Shown here one piece after another: positions 56,582 through 64,000 of a stretch of 64,000 nucleotides of DNA. The notes beneath the pieces were generated by a model. It did no database searches. It was not told where the DNA came from and saw nothing but the letters and a program-made list of their open reading frames with translations. Every line of letters begins with the position of its first letter. Within the stretch, counting starts at the first letter, position 1. The stretch spans positions 75,058,450 through 75,122,449 of the forward strand of contig OZ020269.1 of NCBI GenBank assembly GCA_963971225.1. Reading direction: 5' to 3'. Both the position numbers and the translations under genes were made by a program. The stretch comes from Melieria omissa (lineage: Eukaryota; Arthropoda; Insecta; Diptera; Ulidiidae).

Positions 56582-58202
56582 TAGGGATGGCAAGATTAAT
56601 CGAATGAATAGCGTTAATCGATTATTTCTTTTCAAAAAGCGATTTAATCGAATCGAATTCTACCTTGCGATTAATCGAATCATTAATCGATTAGTTGCCG
56701 ATTAATCGCGAAATTGCCTTCGAATCGTTTGAGCATTGCTGCCACACTCAAATCGGTTGAAAATCTTAAAATGCCTGCAAACTTGCCCATGTAACCCTCA
56801 CGGCATTTGTTTATTTCACACCACTGATTACAAAATTAAACCACATCACTAGCTTGCAAAAATTTGGCGCGTATACTAAGGGAAAGAAGCGTTTGTGCAC
56901 TTTAGGTACGTTTTTATTGGTTTTTCGCTAAATTTACTGCATTTTTTCAATCTCGACACTCGCTTCTCCACTATATTGTGAATACGGCATCACATCCTTC
57001 ACAACCTGATTGCTTTCTCTTTTCGTGTGATCTCAGTTAGCAAAGTGCTTTATTGTGCGAATTATTTACAAAAAAATGTCTAAGTTTATACGACTTCTAG
57101 TTCCTTCAAAAATCGGAGTTGAATATGACTAAGTCGATTCGACGAAGATTACCAACAACGTATGTAAAATATGATTACTCTTGTAGGGTTAAGGGGGCCG
57201 ATACATGTAAATAGTGTATTTTTTGAGAATTTTTTTGGGGGATAAGGAATTTGGCAATTGATTTTCTTTTGTTTTTAATCTTTTATTAACTAATTAAAGG
57301 TTCTTTTTCCATTTTTTTTTTGACCCGAAAATCCAAGATGGCGGCGGCGCGTGGGATCAAAAAACCCCCTCCAATCTGATGCGCTGCGCGATTGCGCTGC
57401 TCGTATGGGGCTGAAATGAAAAATGAAAGGAAATCAATTAAAAAACAGTTGTGGCTTCGATGTGAACCTGGTTTAGTAAAGAAATTGTGATTTTTTTGGA
57501 AACGGCAGAAAATTGAATTTTTGGGGCAGCTGTTTTGATGAATTTGCAAGCACCAACATGAGATTTTTGCAGATTTGTAAAAACAAGTAGGTTCACATCG
57601 AAGGGATGAGTCTTCCGAAGGTGTGGTTAAAATTTCATCGCGATCGGTTAAGCGGTTCTCATGCAATCGCGCAGCCCATACCGAAAAACATGGTTCCGAG
57701 ATAAACGGGCTCAAAGGTTGAGTAAGCGACAGGCTTATACCTGACGCCGCCGCTTCTACCTGTGTTTTGTCTGGGAAGGGATTAGAATTTTGAAAAACGC
57801 TCTTAGCCATACATTGAAAAGGCTTTGTAGAACATATTCCCGAGAAAAACAAAATTTCCAAAAGTACTTCATTTTACATGTATCGGCCCCCTTAAAAAGC
57901 TATTCCTAGATACTTTTTGCATAGGCATTCGCCGTGTTTTCCATGCGACATCCTGCCTATTAGCTTTCAAAATTAGTTTTTCTGCAAACAAATTTAAGCC
58001 AAAATTGTAATTTTATGTATCAAAAAAATTTAAAAAAAATTCAAACAAACCCTTTATTTGATCATAAAAAAGAAAAACAAAAAATAATCGAAAATGGCGA
58101 TTAATCGATTAAATTCTTGTAATACATTGCAATTATTTTATTAGCCATGCAATTAATCATTTGATACATTAATCGATTAGTAAATTTTTTTTGCCATCCC
58201 TA
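56582..58202. mobile_element. hAT element TAGGGATGGCAA, 1.62 kb
   Basis: Ends TAGGGATGGCAAGATTAATC and the inverse of TAGGGATGGCAAAAAAAATT, TSD CGTGTGAC (56574-56581, 58203-58210). Subterminal regions are dense in AATCGATTAA-type motifs in both orientations (56595-56710 and 58090-58185), which can fold. No transposase is recognised. A TTAA element is nested at 57193-57891. Confidence 0.9.
57193..57891. mobile_element. TTAA MITE, G-run family c (GGGGGCCGATACATG)
   Basis: 699 bp, ends GGGGGCCGATACATGTAAA and its inverse, TSD TTAA (57189-57192, 57892-57895), inside the hAT element. Motif GAGATAAACGGGCTCAAAG at 57698-57716 lies 175 bp from the right end; the family-a motif at 43639 lies 174 bp from its right end. 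A 191-codon minus-strand open stretch covers it but reads like non-coding sequence. Confidence 0.88.
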
Positions 58203-58210
58203 CGTGTGAC

Positions 58211-59005
58211 CGAATCGTCATCGTGTGACATACAAATTTCGAATCGCAAAACAGCCAAAATTTTTTAACCCGGCCAAAGTGCAAAAATGCAAAACATTGC
58301 AGTGATAAAGAAACTAATACAAATTGTGGTAACTAAAACTTACAACCTAAAAACTAAGTAATTGTGCCAAAGCTTAACTTAAAACTACGCCAATTCGATA
58401 TAAATGTATGTGCATTGAATATGAATATGTATAAACTATGAATATGAAGCTGACCAAAATTAAAACGAATATTGCTACTGCCCGAGAATGCTGTGGAGAA
58501 AGCCGATTTACCAGTCGTCGTTGGATGTCCGAAGGAGCTGCGCTAACCCTGCCAGGAAGTTCCCGGAGTGTTGAGTGTTGCTGATTTTTTTTTTTATAGT
58601 AAAAACTAATAAAAACGTTGTACAAATATGTGCGTAATATTTCTTATATTTTTTTAAATTAAAATTGCTTATATCTAGCCTATAGGGGAGAAAAAAAATG
58701 AAAATTGTGTCTAACAGGTTATTTTACTCACTATTCAATTTTTTAAAGTTTTTTATCTAATTAAAGATTATAAAAAAATGAATTTATCTAATGTACTGTC
58801 ACCGACTATACCTCGTGGAATTCAGACGTGCGTATTGTGATTACTTACCTCTGCAGTGTTTCGAGCGTGTGATCAAATCGTGATTGTTCTCCTATCACGT
58901 TATTAGTAATATTATCAATCTTATTTTCATAAAACTAAGCTTTCTTATTCACACTTTTTGGTAATTATTTCAATAAAATTTACTTATATCAAATAAAATT
59001 AGAAC
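58211..59005 (+). promoter_or_regulatory. Probable 5' UTR of jockey-like element
   Basis: About 0.8 kb before ORF1. Before the hAT insertion the sequence would have read TCATCGTGTGAC, a 7-bp spacer and TCATCGTGTGAC again, a direct repeat that may belong to the 5' end of the retrotransposon. No TATA-like promoter is identified; non-LTR promoters are internal. Confidence 0.45.
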
Positions 59006-59253
59006 ATGGCCTCCGGGCCCCCTCCCCTCGTGGGACAAAACCGCTTCGCACTGCTAGACAGCAGTCCGAAAGCAAAACGAAAAAAGAGACTAAAAGAACT
59101 TCCAACAGACTTTTCATTACTCCCAGAAAAGACAACTGTTAATCCAAAATTCATCGTTGCTGCTTCGGCAAGCAGTAAAAAACTGTCTGATTTCTCATGC
59201 TTTGTTGTGCACAAAGCGCTTAAAAACATAAGCAAAGATATCACTTCCTTTAA

Positions 59254-59797
59254 CCTTCACTCTGCGCATGGTTTTTACACCCTAATCCCGTGCAATGGGG
59301 AACTGAGTTCCCCGTTTTTTAACCAGTATAGTTTGTATGGGAATGAGTAAAATAATAATTTTTTGGGAAATAATTATATGTATTATCATTATAGTATGAA
59401 ATGCTATTAATGTTGTTGTTGTTTGTTTTTTTGTATTAGTATTTTTATTTTATTTATTTGTTTACCGTCTTTGAATCTGTTATTCCACCGGTGAGGGTGA
59501 TTGAGATTTAGAACTTGAGTGGTTCAGAACTTGGATAAGTTTTGCATACAAAATGTATTGGTATAAATAACGGGGTCATTTATTCCCCATAGCACAACAA
59601 CCAGTTTGTGTACTTTTTTTTGGCTATATCTGCCTAATCATACTTTAAATGAGATATCTGTTTATGCTTTTAGAATCCTATCATCAATACCTTTCCAACG
59701 ATATAAGTATAAATATATCGTTTAGAATTAAAAACCTTCACAATTTAATGTTTTATGTTGTCGTGGGGAACTGTATACCCCAAGCACGGAGTGAAGG
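59254..59797. mobile_element. TTAA MITE CCTTCACTC (piggyBac-like ends)
   Basis: 544 bp, ends CCTTCACTCTGCGC and the inverse of CCTTCACTCCGTGC, TSD TTAA (59250-59253, 59798-59801). Removal joins DITSF to KPLRDGN in frame. The interior has GGGGAACTGAGTTCCCC (palindromic, near 59297) and GGGGAACTGTATACCCC near 59765. Non-coding. Confidence 0.87.
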
Positions 59798-60123
59798 TTA
59801 AACCGCTGCGTGATGGGAATCTTCTGCTGTTAGTGAGTAACAACACCACAAATTCCTATCTTCCAAGTCTCTCATTGGCATCGGTGACGTCAATTTCACA
59901 CTTCACAAAACCTTAAACTTTACAAAGGGCACAATCAATGCTCCATTTCTTAACAATATCGATGATAACGAAATAGTCGAAGAACTCTAATCACAAGGCG
60001 TGGTTGCAATCTATAAATTTCAAAAATTCATCGATGGTAAAAAACAACCCAGCGTAGTTATACTGGTAACTTTCGACCGCTACCATATTCCCTCAAGCAT
60101 CGAAGTGTCTCGGTACAAAGTAA

Positions 60124-60566
60124 AGGCTTGATTACACGTAACGAGTCGAGTGACGAGACATCAAAATGGTACTAGGCAGAAAGAATTGGGATAGCGAACA
60201 AAAGCGACGAGTTGTTCAAACGTATTTCGACACGCGGCGAGTCAGTTCGGTTTTACAATGCACAAAATGAACTAAGCAACTCGCGCAATTAAACTCAACC
60301 GAGCGAAAAGTGGTGTGTGACGCATACCGCATGTCACGAGCGATGCCGCATGTGACGAGCGATTGCACGAATCGCTGCGAAAAGAGAAAAATATAACGGT
60401 AAAGCAGTGGTCGCTCGGCCTAGCAAACAAAATGTGATTCTAGTGGCTCTCTCGCCACTTTCATCGATCACTGACTCAATCAAGAACTCGCCTTACCGTT
60501 TAGACGAAACGAGTACTCGTTCGAGTTGCTGTCTTCTCACTCTACTCGTTACGTGTAATCAAGCCT
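60124..60566. mobile_element. TAA-flanked MITE AGGCTTGATTACACG
   Basis: 443 bp, ends AGGCTTGATTACACGTAACG and its inverse, flanked by TAA (60121-60123, 60567-60569), consistent with a PIF/Harbinger TWA target. Removal restores SRYKVKVREYYPNP in ORF1. The interior has ACGAGTCGAGTGACGAGAC-type units (TIR extended imperfectly to about 30 bp). Non-coding. Confidence 0.85.
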
Positions 60567-60869
60567 TAAAAGTGCGCGAATATTATCCGAACCCAATGCG
60601 CTGCAAGTCGTGTTAGCTGCTGGGTCACACAATGAAACACTGCCAAAACCCTGCTTCTTGCGTTAACTGCAACCTTGCTCCGCACCTCCCTATTCCTTGT
60701 ACCCGCACATGTTGCGCTAACTGCGCCGGGGGAGCAACCCGCCTCCGCTAAAGATTACAAGAAATACGCTGAAATCCGTCAGGAAGAAGTTCTAATCCCA
60801 AACAAACACCAGTCTTATCTACTCCAACAACGTCAACTCAAACTCACCTTATATCAAACAATAATCTAG

Positions 60870-61993
60870 CCCCATCTTCCTCAACAAAGCCAACTTCAAA
60901 CCACCCTGTATTCACATCCAAAAAGCTCCCTTTACCTACTCCTAACCCTACAATCTCACACCATAACCTCTCAGGCTTATCAGATTCATCAGATGCATCA
61001 TAGTTCTCGTCCTCTCTAATTTACTCATGTCACTATCATGGTTTGGTAATTGGAATGGAACATGGAATTGGTAACTTTTAAACTGTTTGGTAACTTTATT
61101 TTCATTTTGGTAACTCTTGCAATCAAAAATTGATTTGAAGTAATAGACAAGAAAATTTGCTTTTTTATTTATAAGTTTATATCACACCTTGTTTTAGACA
61201 TTAAATAAGCAGCACTGGCAACAGTGCCTTCAGCCCGGTTCAATGGCAGCATTGTTGCCACACTTCTACTATTCGATTAACTAACATCGACCAACATTGC
61301 GAACGTTTTGTAATACAGTTGAAAATGAGTATTCCAGGGTTAATATTGAATTTGATTTGATATTTAGGATGTCTTCTTAAACGTCAGTTGCTTTGCAAAA
61401 GTACAAAGCATCATGTTAGTAAACAAAAAATGCAACAGTGTTACAATGCATCGTGTTCGTGAACGCATCCAATGATCAATCGATTGCATCGGCATCGCAA
61501 ACTGCGCATCATAATTATCGACGATGCATTGACATGAATTTTGCTGTTAACAGTTTCATTTCTGGAATTGGTTTGACTTTCAGTATATTCAAAATTCAAT
61601 TCTCCAGGACCTTCGGAACTTGTTGTTATATTAAGAAGAATCATACAAGAAATTATTATATGCTTAACTAGTTTCATGTTTTTTACATCAATGGAACTTA
61701 AGATTCTACATTTATTTTGTAAAATGCCAAAGACCTGCTCGACGCATACTCACGTTTTACTCAAAATAGTATTGAAAGTTTGCAATATTAATATTGTTTC
61801 GCAGTTCTTTTTCGCTTTTGCTGTGCGTCTATTTTGCGGTATTTGCTTGCATCAAAACCATTCGTAAACCAAGCAGTGCAACACATAAATGTATGCAATA
61901 TATCACGACTTCATACCTAACTGGCATCACGACAGTAGTGATAGAGCATCACTGCTTAGCATAGGGATGTTTAAGAAGACAGCATCACTTTTA
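60870..61993. other. Unassigned spacer with a small inverted pair
   Basis: No supported gene. 13-bp inverted sequences TGTCTTCTTAAAC (61370-61382) and GTTTAAGAAGACA (61969-61981) bracket 0.6 kb, but flanks share no TSD. TTGGTAACT-type units cluster at 61040-61110. Overlapping open stretches on both strands (61438-61677) are not convincing. Confidence 0.45.
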
Positions 61994-62083
61994 CAGCCCT
62001 ATTCTGGCAACCGTAACAATATTCACATCGGTAACAATTGAATACTTGGTAACAATTGTCACTTTTTGGTATTCTGGAGCATA
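61994..62083. mobile_element. PIF/Harbinger-type MITE 3, left end only
   Basis: After TTA (61991-61993) the sequence CAGCCCTATTCTGGCAACC matches the TIR of the MITEs at 12111 and 39886, followed by GGTAACAATTG repeats. Mariner copy 2 is inserted at 62083 and no right end is found beyond it. Confidence 0.65.
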
Positions 62084-63375
62084 ACACTTCGTTCAATAAT
62101 GTGTGTGACTAACTAATTAAAACACATTTTTTTGCCAAAATTCGTTTTTATTCATCAACATAGTCCCCTTTTAGGGAGATACAATCATTCCAACGCTTTT
62201 CCAATCTTTCGATACCGCCTTTGTAGAACGATTTTTCTTTGCCTTCAAAATAGGCGTTAGTTTCGACGATTACTTCATCATTTGAGCCGAATCTCTTACC
62301 ACGGAGCATCTTTTTGAGGTCTGCGAAGAGCCAGTAGTCGCTGGGGCCAGATCTGGAAAATACGGGGGATGAGGAAGCAATTCGAAGCCCAATTCATGCA
62401 TTTTTGCCATCGTTTTCATCGACTTGTGACACGGTGCATTGTCTTGGTGAAACAACACTTTTTTCTTCTTCATATGGGGCTGCTTAATCGCGATTTCTTC
62501 TTTCAAACGTTCCAACAACGCTATATAATAGTCGCTATTGATTGTTTTCCCTTTCTCAAGATAGTCGATGAATATTATTTCGTGCACATCCCAAAATACT
62601 GACGCCATAACCTTGCCAGCCGATGTTTGTGCCTTTGGACGCTTTGGGCGGCTTTCACCGGTTGCATGCCACTCAGCAGACTGCCGATTTGACTCTGGAG
62701 TGAAATAGTGGATCCATGTTTCATCCATTGTGATGTACCGACGCAAAAACTCCGACTTGTTGCGCGTAAACATGTCCAAACAGCTCTTTGAATCATCGAT
62801 TCGTTGTTGTTTTTGCTTCGGTGTGAGCAAACGCGGCACCCATTTCGAAAACACCTTTTTCATAACCAAATGTTCGTGTATTATGGTGTGTACACTGCCT
62901 GCTGATATCTTTAGAATGTCAGCAATCTCCCCCACTTTCACTTTACGGTCGGACATAATGATTTTCAGTGTTTTTTCAACGTTTTCCGGAATAACAGCGT
63001 CATTTGGCCGTCCAGTAGATGGAATGTCATCGGTGTCTGTACGACCACGTTTGAATTCGGCATACCAATAACAAATGGTTCTTTTTGATGGAGCAGAGTC
63101 CGAATAATGTTTTTCAAGCCATTCCTGGCATTGAACAGTATTTTTTTTCATTAAAAAACAATGATAAATCAGCACACGGAATTGCTTTGAATTCATTTTT
63201 TTTTGAAAACTCAAAAGTAGTGTCACTTAAAGCACTGTAACTTGTAAACTAATGGTCGGATTGACATATAATTTTGACAGTAAGCCTAAAAAGGTTCACA
63301 ATTTCGAAAAAAATATTGATTTAGTATTAGTGCCGCCATCTATGTGTCAGTCACACACATTATTGAACGAAGTGT
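62084..63375 (-). mobile_element. mariner (D,D34D) element, copy 2
   Basis: 1,292 bp with the same TIRs as copy 1 and TA flanks (62082-62083, 63376-63377). It differs from copy 1 by few substitutions, a 9-bp difference near 62157 and two homopolymer changes. Confidence 0.95.
62190..63196 (-). pseudogene. mariner transposase, C-terminal frameshift
   Basis: Start ATG at 63196 (MNSKQFRVLIYHCFLMKKNT). The N-terminal HTH, WVPRLLTP linker, TMDETWIHYF and FHQDNAPCHK (first two catalytic Asp) are intact. At 62342-62345 a G-run has four G where copy 1 has five; the frame shifts after PDLAP, so the third catalytic Asp (PSDYWLF in copy 1) and the C-terminus are lost. This lesion complements that of copy 1, which is damaged only at the start. 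Confidence 0.93.
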
Positions 63376-63377
63376 TA

Positions 63378-63974
63378 TTCAAAAGCTCCGTAGGAGCAGG
63401 TGACAAGCACATAAAGCTTATAAAATTCAAATTTTGTGTTCAAATGCGCCTTGACAAACAGCAAAAAATGCTTTAGTTGTTCCTGCGTCGTGCGCTTAAA
63501 CTTAGGAACTCTAGAAACGAAAAGAATATATACATACATAAATTGCGAAGAAACTCCAACAACAATACTTCGCCAAATTTTCTGCATTTGCCATTTTTTG
63601 TTTATTTATTTTTTTTACAGTTTGACAAAAAGAATACAAAAACAGCTGTTTTGATAGTAAAAGAGCTTTCACCTCGAGTTGTGAATTGTTTGAACTTTCT
63701 TCTTGTCTTTCTTATGTTTATAATTGTTTATGTTGTGAACATAAAATGTTGCGGCAATCCCTTCAAGTTTGGTGTTTCTTTAATCTAGCGGTTTATACAT
63801 GCATGTACTGCTATAATTTTGACCGTATGTGTACATGCAGTGGCGTCCCCAGGATTTCGGGAAGGGGGGGGATATTCAAAAAATGCAGTTTAACGCCATT
63901 TTTATACTTTCGTCTTTGCGTATTATTTTTAATGTATGTTGAATAAAATTGTGCATACATACATATATGTATAC
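63378..63974. other. Unassigned spacer
   Basis: No supported gene. CAGTGGCGTCCCCAGGATTT at 63839, followed by a G-run, resembles the start of a hAT MITE (compare CAGTGGCGGATTCAG at 11171), but no partner end lies in the window. Confidence 0.4.
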
Positions 63975-64000
63975 TAGGCATCGCAATCCCGGGATCCCGG
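63975..64000 (+). mobile_element. Start of a second hAT element TAGGCATCG
   Basis: The last 26 bases, TAGGCATCGCAATCCCGGGA onward, match the left end of the hAT element at 52271/53337. The element continues beyond the window. Confidence 0.75.

Larger units (their letters stand above)
59006..60868 (+). pseudogene. Jockey-like ORF1 (gag-like), split by two MITEs
   Basis: ATG at 59006 (MASGPPPLVGQNRFALLDSS), basic N-terminus, then FIVAASASSKKLSDFSCFVV and ITSF (to 59249). After the first insert comes KPLRDGNLLLLVSNNTTNSY, then APFLNNIDDNEIVEEL with a stop, GVVAIYKFQKFIDGKKQPSV and HIPSSIEVSRYKV. After the second insert: REYYPNPMRC and two CX2CX4HX4C zinc knuckles, the first interrupted by a TAG (60614-60616), the second CVNCNLAPH...C, then a partial third. 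Such ORF1 proteins bind element RNA. Frameshifts and stops make it inactive; no ORF2 follows. Confidence 0.8.

Noticed and set aside
57286..57861. 191-codon minus-strand ORF as a gene
   Set aside because: It lies wholly inside a TIR-bounded TTAA MITE, starts and ends near its edges, and its sequence shows no domain. The related MITEs at 43105 and 48210 do not keep this frame.
61370..61981. TIR element with ends TGTCTTCTTAAAC
   Set aside because: Only 13 bp of inverted match, no TSD and no second copy; could be chance in AT-rich DNA.

Overview
This is a eukaryotic, almost certainly insect (probably dipteran) repeat block. The insect call rests on the mix of families: env-bearing gypsy-type LTR element, LOA-like and jockey-like non-LTR elements, mariner D,D34D, maT-like, DD37E, hAT, PIF/Harbinger and TTAA-targeting elements. 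A tephritid-type fly is a guess. I see no convincing host gene: every recognisable protein is encoded by a transposable element (TE) and nearly all are broken. There are no bacterial features such as operons, ribosome binding sites or CRISPR.

Layout. 1-9665 is one (AATTT)n array of about 1,930 pentamers; its right 4.8 kb is perfectly uniform. The array ends directly in the right half of a 2.3-kb TIR element (here called the CATATGGGC element), which occurs three times (9666-10337, 12021-14995 reversed, 28463-30726). The other two copies carry a tiny AATTT tract exactly at that junction, so the satellite appears to have grown from inside the element. 10338-11524 is a DD37E transposase split by a 159-bp hAT MITE. 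15156-20650 is a long but decayed LOA-like element (minus strand). 21373-28234 is a complete-ended errantivirus-type LTR element (minus strand, TSD TGTG) with gag, a pol carrying a large internal deletion, and env with one stop. 31901-34743 is a 5'-truncated LOA-like insertion with a 10-bp TSD. 34765-36046 and 62084-63375 are two near-identical mariners with complementary damage.

From 37 to 61 kb the sequence is a stack of nested insertions that can be peeled apart. An RTE-like element (38527-44385) is split by a TA-flanked element (38977-41835, itself holding a Harbinger-type MITE and tRNA-like units) and by a DD37E element (42064-43875, itself holding a TTAA MITE). A jockey/CR1-like element (45095-50400) is split by a TTAA element holding a maT-like mariner, by a Kolobok-like TTAA element carrying a transposase C-terminus, and by a 353-bp MITE. 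A Tc1-like reading frame is split by a 2.8-kb TIR element that holds two hAT elements, one inserted into the very edge of the other. A jockey-like ORF1 (59006-60868) is split by a TTAA element and a TAA-flanked element. In most cases, removing an insert plus one target-site copy rejoins the host reading frame, which fixes both boundaries and relative age.

The most unusual signals are: the satellite born inside a TIR element; that element's repeated 12-mer TGTCGCGTCCGT and 18-bp palindrome TGTACGATATATCGTACA; a Harbinger-type MITE family carrying a Pol III-style tRNA-like unit at a fixed position; and three TTAA MITE families sharing an internal motif at a fixed distance from one end.
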